This document shows, in pieces, positions 1 to 7,374 of a DNA stretch of 64,000 bases; within the stretch, counting starts at the first letter, position 1; each line of letters begins with the position of its first letter. Origin of the DNA: an uncultured Eubacteriales bacterium (GTDB taxonomy: Bacteria; Bacillota; Clostridia; Lachnospirales; Lachnospiraceae); the NCBI GenBank assembly GCA_900314555.1, contig OMVQ01000091.1:1-64000 (forward strand). Reading direction: 5' to 3'. The notes below the pieces were generated by a model, which made no database searches, had not been told where the DNA came from, and was given only the letters and a program-made list of their open reading frames with translations. The translations under genes were made by a program, and so were the position numbers.

Positions 1-8
1 AATGGGGA

Positions 9-140
9 TAGTGTAAAAATAATGCTGATAAAAAAATTATTTTTACACAGCTAAATGTGTCGCAGACGTCACATTTAGCATTTATCGCAGAGCTGAATGA
101 CAGATTCAGCTTGCGATTCCTCCTACGAGAACGTCTGCGG
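9..140 (+). repeat. Structured pseudoknot repeat, copy 1 (before spoIIIAC)
   Basis: Three consecutive hairpins are visible: arms 11-22/37-48, 50-59/70-79, and 86-98/104-115. The loop of hairpin 2 (61-69, CGCAGACGT) is perfectly complementary over 9 bases to 131-139 (ACGTCTGCG), giving a pseudoknot. The direct repeat AATGGGGA lies at 1-8 and 141-148, and the second copy supplies the Shine-Dalgarno of spoIIIAC. Three related copies lie at 779-912, 27598-27730 and 29470-29580. Stem sequences here differ from those copies while the pairing is kept. Whether it is a mobile element, a cis-regulatory RNA or both is inference. Confidence 0.75.
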
Positions 141-153
141 AATGGGGAGTAAT

Positions 154-348
154 ATGGATGTAAATATTATATTTAAGATAGCGGCAGTTGGCATATTGGT
201 TTCAGTTATAAGTCAGATATTAAAGCATAGTGGAAGAGAGGAACACGCATTTCTAACGAGTCTTGCGGGACTTATATTAGTGTTATATTGGATTGTGCCA
301 TATATATATGAGCTATTTGAAACGATTAAATCATTATTTTCTTTATAG
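154..348 (+). CDS. spoIIIAC: Stage III sporulation protein AC
   Basis: A 64-residue membrane protein of the SpoIIIAC/AD family, about the usual 65-68 aa length. It has two hydrophobic segments (roughly residues 5-21 and 36-52) separated by a short polar loop with a GREEHA motif typical of SpoIIIAC. In the family it is part of the SpoIIIA complex in the mother-cell membrane that keeps the engulfed forespore active. The ATG at 154 is chosen over an in-frame ATG at 97. It follows GGGGAG at 144-149 and gives the family N-terminus MDVNIIFK, while the longer form would translate the structured repeat. It is the first gene of the AC-AH run; spoIIIAA and AB would lie upstream, outside the window. Confidence 0.88.
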   Translation: MDVNIIFKIAAVGILVSVISQILKHSGREEHAFLTSLAGLILVLYWIVPYIYELFETIKSLFSL

Positions 349-402
349 AAGTTAATTATAGAAGAAAGATAGAACAAAGACATAATAAAGGTGGAGTGAT
401 AA

Positions 403-786
403 ATGAGTACAATTCAGGTGGCAATGGTAGGTATAACCGGTATGCTGATTGCACTTCAGTTTAAAGAAGTCAAAAAAGAATATGCGGTTTTCATAATGCT
501 GATTGCCTCTATATTAGTATTTTCTTTTGGCATTTCGAAATTAGGACAGATATTTAAGACGATTGACATAATAAGAGACAGGCTTAAAATATCGGCACAA
601 TACATTGAAGTCTTATTAAAGATTGTCGGGATAGCATTCATATGTGAATTTTCATCGGATATATGTAAAGATTCAGGCTTTGGTGCGGTTGCTAACCAGA
701 TACAGATGTTTGGAAAATTATCGATTTTAGTGGTAAGCCTGCCGGTCTTTCTTAATCTTATAGATTTGATTGGAGGGCTAGTGTGA
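403..786 (+). CDS. spoIIIAD: Stage III sporulation protein AD
   Basis: A 127-residue polytopic membrane protein matching SpoIIIAD in length (family about 130 aa) and in position between AC and AE. Hydrophobic stretches lie near residues 5-20, 28-48, 70-85 and 105-127. The start is supported by GGTGGAG 8 bases upstream. The stop TGA (784-786) lies in a GTGTGA string where a GTG could overlap the stop. That string begins a structured repeat and recurs 143 bp downstream at the start of spoIIIAE. This suggests that AD and AE once overlapped by 4 bases and were separated by the insertion. Confidence 0.87.
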   Translation: MSTIQVAMVGITGMLIALQFKEVKKEYAVFIMLIASILVFSFGISKLGQIFKTIDIIRDRLKISAQYIEVLLKIVGIAFICEFSSDICKDSGFGAVANQIQMFGKLSILVVSLPVFLNLIDLIGGLV

Positions 787-912
787 AAAATAATGCTGAT
801 GCGATTATTTCTCACACAGCTATTTGTTTCGGAACGAAAGCAAATAGCACTTATGGCAGATGAGAAATCGCCTGCGCGAATTTCTCATCGCCTCATCGCA
901 ACAAGCTGCTCA
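779..912 (+). repeat. Structured pseudoknot repeat, copy 2 (between spoIIIAD and spoIIIAE)
   Basis: Hairpin A is 781-793/805-817, hairpin B is 819-826/841-848 with inner TTTCG/CGAAA, and hairpin C is 859-871/876-889 closed by GGC/GCC. The pseudoknot seen in the other copies is degenerate here: loop GGAACGA against TGCTC at 907-911. The flanks are duplicated: GGAGGG at 772-777 and 917-922, and AGTGTGAAAAA at 780-790 and 923-933. The element interrupts a sporulation operon without breaking either reading frame and leaves a Shine-Dalgarno next to both ends. Confidence 0.75.
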
Positions 913-925
913 GAATGGAGGGAGT

Positions 926-2053
926 GTGAAAAAATTGATAAGAAGAACATTTGCATTTATCATACTGACAATTTTTATGTTAATTATTAATAATCAAAAT
1001 GTTTTGGCTGACAGTATAGATGTTATGAATGAATTTAACTTTGATGATATTGAGGAGTTTATTAATAATGATGAGGACTTAGAAGATATTAATTTTAAGG
1101 AGATTGTAAGTGATTTTCTGTCAGGTGATGCAAATGGCGGACTAAAAGAGATATGGTCATATGTTAAAGAAATTCTGTTTGATGAAATAATAAATAATTT
1201 TGGTGTGTTAAAGAAGATTTTGTATATTTCGATTTTGGCGGCAATTCTTACGAATTTTACGAAAGTTTTGAAGAATAGCCAGGTATCAGATACAGGTTTT
1301 ATAGTCTGTTATATGGTTATCATTTCACTTGTAATAACTTCATTTACTGCATTGTCGGCACTTGCATATACGACAATTAAGAGAATGACAGAATTTATGA
1401 AAGCATTGATTCCTGTATATATGGTAAGCGTAGGAGTTAGTGACGGACAGGTCTATGCTGCTTCATATTATCAGATGGCGTTAGTGGTAATCACGATAAT
1501 TGATATATGCTGCCTTAAGTTATTGCTGCCGATAATTGATATATATGTGGTTCTAAGTATAGTCAGTAATCTACATTCAGAAGATTATCTGTCGAAGGCG
1601 TGTACTTTGATTAAGAATATAACTTCATTTTCGGTAAAGGCAATGTTAAGTGTCGTTATGGCTATCAATGTTATAAGACAGATGTTTTCTCCGGTTAGTG
1701 ACGGTATTAGAAATACAACGGTTACAAACGTTCTTGGAATGGTATCAGGAATGGGCAATTCGGCAGGAAATATAGCAAGTCTTGTATATGGTACGGGAAA
1801 TATATTAAAAAGTGCCATAGGTGGTGCAGGATTAATTGTCCTAATGCTGATTGTCCTTATACCGATTGTTAAAATCGTGATTTTCGTATTCTCATACCAG
1901 TTTACAAATGCATTTCTACAGCCGGTATCAGATGACAGAATAATAAAGTGTATGGAGGGAATTTCAGAGGGAGCAATACTTATGCTAAGGATTGTATTTT
2001 CAGTCAGTCTTATGTTCGTTATAACCATTGCAATCGTCTGTATGAGAAATTAA
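926..2053 (+). CDS. spoIIIAE: Stage III sporulation protein AE
   Basis: About 375 residues, against 399 in Bacillus. The N-terminus is a signal-like hydrophobic segment (residues 6-28, ending near LA-DS). An acidic Asp/Glu-rich stretch follows, then about seven membrane segments from residue 90 to the end. This is the layout of SpoIIIAE, the permease-like subunit of the SpoIIIA complex. The start is uncertain. GTG at 926 is only 3 bases after GGAGGG (917-922), TTG at 935 is 12 bases after it, and an ATG at 860 would translate part of the repeat. I prefer 926 because it matches the GTG that would have overlapped the spoIIIAD stop before the insertion. Confidence 0.85.
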   Translation: MKKLIRRTFAFIILTIFMLIINNQNVLADSIDVMNEFNFDDIEEFINNDEDLEDINFKEIVSDFLSGDANGGLKEIWSYVKEILFDEIINNFGVLKKILYISILAAILTNFTKVLKNSQVSDTGFIVCYMVIISLVITSFTALSALAYTTIKRMTEFMKALIPVYMVSVGVSDGQVYAASYYQMALVVITIIDICCLKLLLPIIDIYVVLSIVSNLHSEDYLSKACTLIKNITSFSVKAMLSVVMAINVIRQMFSPVSDGIRNTTVTNVLGMVSGMGNSAGNIASLVYGTGNILKSAIGGAGLIVLMLIVLIPIVKIVIFVFSYQFTNAFLQPVSDDRIIKCMEGISEGAILMLRIVFSVSLMFVITIAIVCMRN

Positions 2054-2065
2054 GGGGGTGTTTTT

Positions 2066-2578
2066 ATCAAGGATATCATAAGGGAAATCGCTGTATTTAC
2101 CATATTTATTAATATAATTTCCTGTATTATACCGGGAGACAACTATAAAAGGTATCTGAAACTGATATCGGGAATAATAATTATTATAATTGTTATGAAA
2201 CCTATATTCAGATACACAGATGGTAACGAACTCTATAATGCATTTGTTAAAGAATATGAGAAAAATCAAGTGGTAGAATTAGATAAATCACTCGGAAATC
2301 TTAATAAGGAGATTGCGGATATTACGATTTCAGATTATGAAAGAGAAGTAAGTGAAGATATTGTGACATTTTTAACGAAAAAGGGTTTCAAGGTAAGAGA
2401 TGTTAATATTAATCTTATTGTAGATGATGATAATAGGATTGTTGTCAAGAAACTTATTATTGAATTTGAAGATATGAATTATGACAAGAATCTTAGGGAA
2501 GCTACGACAATTTACATAGATGACATTATTTTAGAAAAATATAATATAGATAAAGATGTTATTGAAATTAAGTATTAA
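2066..2578 (+). CDS. spoIIIAF: Stage III sporulation protein AF, apparently with a non-standard start codon
   Basis: The frame carries the SpoIIIAF layout: two N-terminal hydrophobic segments around a CIIPGDNYKRY loop (the family has an LLP...YKKY loop), the LISGI...KPI segment, and a soluble C-terminal domain of about 110 residues. The family needs the N-terminal segments, yet between the in-frame stop at 2051 and the ATG at 2195 there is no ATG, GTG or TTG. The best start is ATC at 2066, 5 bases after the strong GGGGGTG at 2054-2060. That gives 170 aa, against about 206 in Bacillus. The ATG at 2195 would delete both membrane segments and has no ribosome site. A sequencing error or a rare start codon are both possible. 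Confidence 0.75.
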   Translation: MKDIIREIAVFTIFINIISCIIPGDNYKRYLKLISGIIIIIIVMKPIFRYTDGNELYNAFVKEYEKNQVVELDKSLGNLNKEIADITISDYEREVSEDIVTFLTKKGFKVRDVNINLIVDDDNRIVVKKLIIEFEDMNYDKNLREATTIYIDDIILEKYNIDKDVIEIKY

Positions 2579-2719
2579 AATTAATAATATACAGGGGGAA
2601 TTTTGGGACAATAGGAGACTAATAAGACATATAGGATATTTTAAATAATAAGGGATTATTATAGAATATTAAAAATGTTAAACATATTAAAGAAATATAG
2701 ACAGACAGGGGTGAATAAA

Positions 2720-3319
2720 TTGGAGGAGAAGAAAAAGTCGGTAATAAAGACGATTAACATTAATAAAATTATTAAGAATATAGGAATGGAAAAATTACTT
2801 ATAATCGCAATATGTGGTGTTGTATTAGTAATGCTGCCATCACCTGATAAGAAGCTTAAGAGTTCAAAGCAAACTGAAACCACGAAGAGTTCAGGCTCGC
2901 AAAACATAGAAATATCAGGCGATGATTATTGCGAAAAGCTTGAAAAAAGGTTAGAGGATCTGATTTCTAAAATAGATGGAATCGGGGAAGTCAAGGTTAT
3001 GATTACGCTTAAGGCAACAGAGGAGAAGATTGTACTTACTGAAGTGTCTTATGAGAAAAATGATGAAAACAGCACAGATTCATCGGGTGTTGTAAATACT
3101 AAGAATAGTTATAAGGAGGACAGGGTTGTTGTATATGAAGAGGGGAGTGATGGTAATAAAGTACCTTATGTAACTAAGGAAAATGCACCGGAAATAGAGG
3201 GAATAGCGGTTATTGCAGAGGGCGGTAATAATGCTGATAATGTTTTGAAAATATCTGAGATTGCACAGGCATTATTTGGTATTTCATCACATAAAATATC
3301 AGTAATAGGAATGAGATAG
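2720..3319 (+). CDS. spoIIIAG: Stage III sporulation protein AG
   Basis: About 199 residues: a short basic cytoplasmic N-terminus, one transmembrane segment (LLIIAICGVVLVMLP, near residues 27-41), and an extracytoplasmic domain with the SpoIIIAG beta-triangle/ring-building region (GIGEVKVMITL, then EGIAVIAEGGNN and ISSHKISVIGM near the end). The family protein forms the large oligomeric ring between mother cell and forespore. TTG at 2720 follows GGGGTG with 6 bases spacing. GTG at 2711 and ATG at 2675 are in-frame alternatives, but the ATG lacks a good ribosome site. Confidence 0.85.
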   Translation: MEEKKKSVIKTININKIIKNIGMEKLLIIAICGVVLVMLPSPDKKLKSSKQTETTKSSGSQNIEISGDDYCEKLEKRLEDLISKIDGIGEVKVMITLKATEEKIVLTEVSYEKNDENSTDSSGVVNTKNSYKEDRVVVYEEGSDGNKVPYVTKENAPEIEGIAVIAEGGNNADNVLKISEIAQALFGISSHKISVIGMR

Positions 3320-3346
3320 TAAATATAAACAGGAGGTAAGCAGGGG

Positions 3347-4084
3347 TTGAAAGGCGTAGTAAGAAGAAATCAGATTATTATTACATCACTTGCCATATTA
3401 ATTGCAGTTGCAGGATATCTGAATTATACAGAAAGGAATGTGGCTAAGCAGATATCTAATAAGGTAGAAAAAGAAAGTATTGATGACAGTACAACAAGTA
3501 ATATGGGTGGCTCGCTTAATGAGGTGTCGGCCGATGCGTCAAAGGAATTTGAGTCGGATTCATTGTTAAGCGGCACAGATGATATACCAAGTAATGATGA
3601 GGATATAGATAGTGATGCTGCTAGTGTAAATGGTGATGTATCAAACGAAAGCAGTGATATGCAGAGTGAAAGTGTGAATGAGAATAATAGCGAAAGCGAA
3701 CCGGGCGATGCGATATTTACAAGTGCGGGAACATTTTCAGCTAATGCAAAGCTTAACAGAGAGCAGTTAAGGGCGCAGAATAAAGAAACTCTTCTTAATA
3801 TGATTAACAGTGGTAATCTGTCAGAAGCACAGAAAGCAGAGATTACAGACCAGATGATACATATTACTGAAGTTGCCGAATTAGAAAATGAAGTTGAAAC
3901 ACTTCTAGAAGCCAAAGGTTTTAACGGGGCAGTAGTAAGTATCGGAGATGAGAATGTAGATGTGGTGGTAAATATGACAGCGGTATCAGATACGGAAAGA
4001 GCGAAGATTGAAGATGTAGTTAAGCGAAAAACCAATGTATCGGCAGCCAATATCGTAATTACACCGATATCAGACGAAAATTAG
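3347..4084 (+). CDS. spoIIIAH: Stage III sporulation protein AH (SpoIIQ partner)
   Basis: A 245-residue bitopic protein: one transmembrane segment near residues 8-25, a Ser/Asp/Asn-rich low-complexity linker (about 40-125), then a YscJ/FliF-like ring domain (about 130-243) with a LENEVETLLEAKGF-type helix and a V-V-V beta strand. SpoIIIAH pairs with forespore SpoIIQ across the intermembrane space. Residues before the linker are basic. The start is TTG with a perfect AGGAGGT at 3331-3337, 9 bases upstream. The linker is longer than in Bacillus (218 aa total). It is the last gene of the spoIIIA run; I see no clear terminator before asp23. Confidence 0.87.
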   Translation: MKGVVRRNQIIITSLAILIAVAGYLNYTERNVAKQISNKVEKESIDDSTTSNMGGSLNEVSADASKEFESDSLLSGTDDIPSNDEDIDSDAASVNGDVSNESSDMQSESVNENNSESEPGDAIFTSAGTFSANAKLNREQLRAQNKETLLNMINSGNLSEAQKAEITDQMIHITEVAELENEVETLLEAKGFNGAVVSIGDENVDVVVNMTAVSDTERAKIEDVVKRKTNVSAANIVITPISDEN

Positions 4085-4171
4085 TTGCAATTACTGTTGT
4101 TTTTGTTATAATAAGATATAGTATGGATAAAATAAATGTGATACTGAACATATGATTGGAGGCAAAGAATT

Positions 4172-4552
4172 ATGGAAGACAATAGAATGACACATACAAT
4201 ACATGATGACGGTAAGATTGGTGAAGTACAGATAGCAGATGATGTAGTAGCTATCATCGCAGGTCTTGCAGCTACAGAGGTTGAAGGCGTTGCATCAATG
4301 TATGGTAATATTACAAATGAACTTGTAGCTAAGCTTGGAATGAAGAATTTAGCAAAAGGTGTTAAGGCTGTTTTAGAAAATGATGAAGTTACAGTTGATT
4401 TAGCATTAAATGTTAAGTTCGGATACAGCATTAAAGAAGTTTCTGTAAAGGTACAGGAAAAAGTCAAATCAGCTATTGAGAATATGACAGGTCTTACTGT
4501 TAATTTAGTAAATATAAGAATTGCTAATATAATTGTAGAACAGAATAACTAA
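4172..4552 (+). CDS. Asp23/Gls24 family envelope stress response protein
   Basis: A 126-residue DUF322/Asp23 family protein. The family core is visible: GEVQIADDVVAIIAGLAATEVEGVA, a linker, then DEVTVDLALNVKFGYSI and an amphipathic helix before LTVNLVNIRIANI. Related small cytoplasmic proteins (YloU in Bacillus) are envelope-associated and of unclear biochemical role. A GGAGG lies 9 bases before the ATG. It sits between spoIIIAH and nusB, its usual place in Clostridia, and is followed by a hairpin terminator at 4559-4583. Confidence 0.88.
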   Translation: MEDNRMTHTIHDDGKIGEVQIADDVVAIIAGLAATEVEGVASMYGNITNELVAKLGMKNLAKGVKAVLENDEVTVDLALNVKFGYSIKEVSVKVQEKVKSAIENMTGLTVNLVNIRIANIIVEQNN

Positions 4553-4558
4553 GATGAT

Positions 4559-4583
4559 GGGTGTCAGAAGTGGCACCCTTTTT
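4559..4583 (+). terminator. Intrinsic terminator after the asp23-like gene
   Basis: The stem GGGTGTC (4559-4565) pairs with GGCACCC (4572-4578) with one G-T wobble and is followed by TTTTT. Confidence 0.7.
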
Positions 4584-4635
4584 ATAGTGTATACACTATT
4601 ATTAAGTGAATTTGAATTTAGGAGTAAATAACCTT

Positions 4636-5034
4636 ATGACAAGAAGAGAATTAAGAACTTATGCATTTAAACTTTTATACCGTTCATTCTTCTATAATGA
4701 AGATGAGATGACAGAACAGGAGAGATTATTTTTCGAAGATCCTGAAATGGAGATAGACGTATTCGATATGGAATATGTACAGCGAAGAGTGGAAGATGTA
4801 ATTGCTAAGATTCCTGAGATTGATGCAGTAATTGATTCTAAGGCAGAGAAGTGGAAAACAGACAGAATTAATTATGTTGATTTAACAATATTAAGACTTG
4901 CTTATTACGAAATTAAATATGATGATGATATACCAATGGCAGTAGCTATTAATGAAGCAGTAGAATTAGCTAAAATATATGGCGGAGACGAATCTTCATC
5001 ATTTGTTAATGGTGTATTGGCTAAATTATTATAA
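4636..5034 (+). CDS. nusB: Transcription antitermination protein NusB
   Basis: A 132-residue NusB: basic N-terminus [19 protein letters not shown], helices, then [14 protein letters not shown] and the conserved [16 protein letters not shown]...SFVNGVL signature. NusB with NusE binds boxA RNA in rRNA leaders to promote antitermination. I chose ATG at 4636 (AGGAG at 4620-4624) over an in-frame GTG at 4606 because the family starts with this basic helix. The stop codon overlaps the ATG of xseA by one base, so the two are probably translationally coupled. Confidence 0.93.
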   Translation: MTRRELRTYAFKLLYRSFFYNEDEMTEQERLFFEDPEMEIDVFDMEYVQRRVEDVIAKIPEIDAVIDSKAEKWKTDRINYVDLTILRLAYYEIKYDDDIPMAVAINEAVELAKIYGGDESSSFVNGVLAKLL

Positions 5035-6245
5035 TGAATAGTGTATATACAGTTTCACAGGCTAATCAGTATATCAAAAATATGTTTAATCAGGATTTCT
5101 TGCTGAATAATATATCAGTAAGAGGTGAAGTGTCGAATTGTAAATATCATTCTTCAGGTCACATATATTTTTCAATCAAGGATAGAAACGGACTTCTTTC
5201 CTGCGTTATGTTTGCGGGTAAGAGACGAGGACTTGATTTTAAGATGGAAGAGGGCAATAAAGTAATTGTATCGGGCAATATAAATGTATATGAACGCGAT
5301 GGAAAATACCAGTTATATGCTGATAAGATAGAAAAAGAGGGTACCGGAGATTTATATAAGAGATTCATTGAACTTAAGAATGAATTAGAAGAAATGGGAA
5401 TGTTTTCTGATGAATATAAGAAAGAAATTCCTAAATACTCCATGAATGTTGGAATTGTTACAGCCAGTACAGGTGCGGCAATCCAGGATATAATCAATAT
5501 TTCTAAGAGGAGAAATCCTTATATAAGATTAGTATTATATCCTGCAAAAGTTCAAGGTGATGGTGCGGCAGATACAATTGTAAATGGAATCAGATGCTTA
5601 GACAGTAAGAATTTAGACGTTATTATTGTCGGAAGAGGTGGTGGCTCAATCGAAGATTTATGGGCTTTTAATGAAGAAAAGGTTGCAAGGGCAATCTTTG
5701 AATGTAATACACCTGTGATTTCAGCGGTCGGACATGAGACAGATTTTACAATAGCTGATTATGTAGCAGATATGAGAGCACCGACACCGTCAGCGGCAGC
5801 AGAACTGGCTGTTTTTGAATATAATAAATTATGTGAGAAAATTTCTTCATATGAAGAAAATATGAGATACCGGATAGATAATAAAATCAGAAATTATAGA
5901 AATACAGTTAATGATTTATTATGGAAATTAAATAAGATGTCTCCGGCTAACAATATCCAGTCTAAAAGACAGAGGTTAGCAGATTTAGAGATAAGACTTT
6001 ACGATAGCATTAATAGAAAGACATCTGCAAGACGGCATCAGTTAGAACTTTTAACAGAGAGATTAAATGGTCTATCACCACTTAATAAATTATCAGGCGG
6101 ATATGCTTATATATCAGATGATAAGAATAAACCTGTGAAGAGTATTAATCAGATAAAAGCAGATGACGAACTTAAAATTGTCTTAAAAGATGGTAGTGCT
6201 AAAGTAAAAGTTATGGATAAATCAGTTTTTGATTCGGAATTTTAA
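5034..6245 (+). CDS. xseA: Exodeoxyribonuclease VII large subunit
   Basis: A 403-residue XseA, slightly shorter than the roughly 450 aa of E. coli. The N-terminal OB fold (residues 3-100) has the [11 protein letters not shown] and [10 protein letters not shown] motifs. The catalytic domain has [29 protein letters not shown] and [27 protein letters not shown], followed by a coiled coil (about 265-340). With XseB it forms the nuclease that degrades single-stranded DNA to oligonucleotides. It forms a tight cluster with nusB, xseB, ispA and dxs. Confidence 0.95.
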   Translation: [403 protein letters not shown]

Positions 6246-6272
6246 ATGGAATTATGATTATGGAGGTCAGAC

Positions 6273-6467
6273 GTGGCTCAAGCTAAGACATTAGAACAAT
6301 CTTTAGATGAATTATGCGAGATAATTGCAAAAATGGATAGAGAAGATATTTCGTTAGAAGAATCTTTTAAATTATATAACCAGGGAATAAAGTTATGTAA
6401 AACCTGTAATGACAAAATCGACAAGGTTGAGAAACAATTAGAGATTATCGGAGGTAATAACGAGTAA
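6273..6467 (+). CDS. xseB: Exodeoxyribonuclease VII small subunit
   Basis: A 64-residue helical protein with the XseB signature: SLDELCEIIAKMDREDISLEESFKLYNQGIKL-like, an amphipathic helix pair. It is the small subunit that binds the XseA coiled coil. The start is GTG at 6273 with GGAGGTC 6 bases upstream. The last base of its stop is shared with the ATG of ispA. Confidence 0.92.
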   Translation: MAQAKTLEQSLDELCEIIAKMDREDISLEESFKLYNQGIKLCKTCNDKIDKVEKQLEIIGGNNE

Positions 6468-7363
6468 TGGATTTTAATAAAGAACTTTCAAATCGTGTAG
6501 AATATATAGAAGAAATAATAAATAAACATTTATGCGATGAAAATGATGAAAAGTATCTTCAGAGAGAAATTTTCAGTGCCATGAATTACAGTATATTAGC
6601 TGGTGGCAAGAGATTAAGACCTATGCTGTTATTAGAATGTTTAAGACTCTTTGGCGGTGATGATAAAGAAGCTGATAAGTTTATGTGTGCCATTGAAATG
6701 ATTCACACATATTCTTTAGTACATGATGATTTGCCTGCGATGGACAATGACGAATACAGAAGAGGTAAAAAGACAACTCATATTGTATTTGGCGAGGGAA
6801 TGGGAATCCTTGCAGGTGATGCTTTACTTAATTATGCTTTTGAGACAGGTATTCAGGGCGTCAAAGACAGTAAAAATACTGCAAATGCATTAAAGGCACT
6901 TGATATTCTAAGCAGAAAAGCCGGCGTATATGGAATGATTGGCGGACAAGTTGTAGATATTAAAAATGAAAATAAGCAGATAGATATAGATACACTCGAT
7001 TATATTAATGAATTAAAGACTGGTGCATTAATAGAGGCTTCGATGATGATGGGAGCAGCTTTAGCAAGTGCCAAAGAAAATGACATTAAGTTAATTGAGA
7101 AAGCCGGAAGCTATATAGGCAAGGCATTTCAGATTCAGGACGACATTTTAGATGTAACAAGTACAAGTGAAGTTCTTGGCAAAAATGTTCTAAGTGATGA
7201 GAAGAATCATAAATCTACATATGTTAATCTCTTAGGAATTGATGGTGCATCGCAGAGAGTTAAAGAATTATCAGAAGAAGCACTTAGAATTATCGACGGT
7301 TTTGATAACAAAAATGAATTCTTAACTGAATTAATAGAAAGTTTGATATACAGAAAGAAGTAA
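6467..7363 (+). CDS. ispA: Polyprenyl synthetase (farnesyl diphosphate synthase type)
   Basis: A 298-residue trans-isoprenyl diphosphate synthase. It has GGKRLRPML, the first Asp-rich motif DDLPAMDND (about residues 86-94) followed by RRGKKTTH, the GGQVVDI segment, and the second Asp-rich motif QDDILD (about 224-228) followed by GKNVLSDEKNHKSTYV. The insertion within the first Asp motif fits the short-chain FPP/GGPP type; the exact chain length cannot be read here. It is overlapped by xseB and followed 12 bases later by dxs, so it is part of the MEP-isoprenoid unit. Confidence 0.92.
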   Translation: MDFNKELSNRVEYIEEIINKHLCDENDEKYLQREIFSAMNYSILAGGKRLRPMLLLECLRLFGGDDKEADKFMCAIEMIHTYSLVHDDLPAMDNDEYRRGKKTTHIVFGEGMGILAGDALLNYAFETGIQGVKDSKNTANALKALDILSRKAGVYGMIGGQVVDIKNENKQIDIDTLDYINELKTGALIEASMMMGAALASAKENDIKLIEKAGSYIGKAFQIQDDILDVTSTSEVLGKNVLSDEKNHKSTYVNLLGIDGASQRVKELSEEALRIIDGFDNKNEFLTELIESLIYRKK

Positions 7364-7374
7364 TAGGTGACAGT

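Noticed and set aside
456..815. Minus-strand frame of 119 codons opposite spoIIIAD
   Set aside because: It lies opposite a conserved gene, has no ribosome site and reads as a shadow of the real frame.
793..990. Plus-strand 65-codon frame across the second pseudoknot repeat
   Set aside because: It covers the structured repeat and the start of spoIIIAE in another frame and has no family features.
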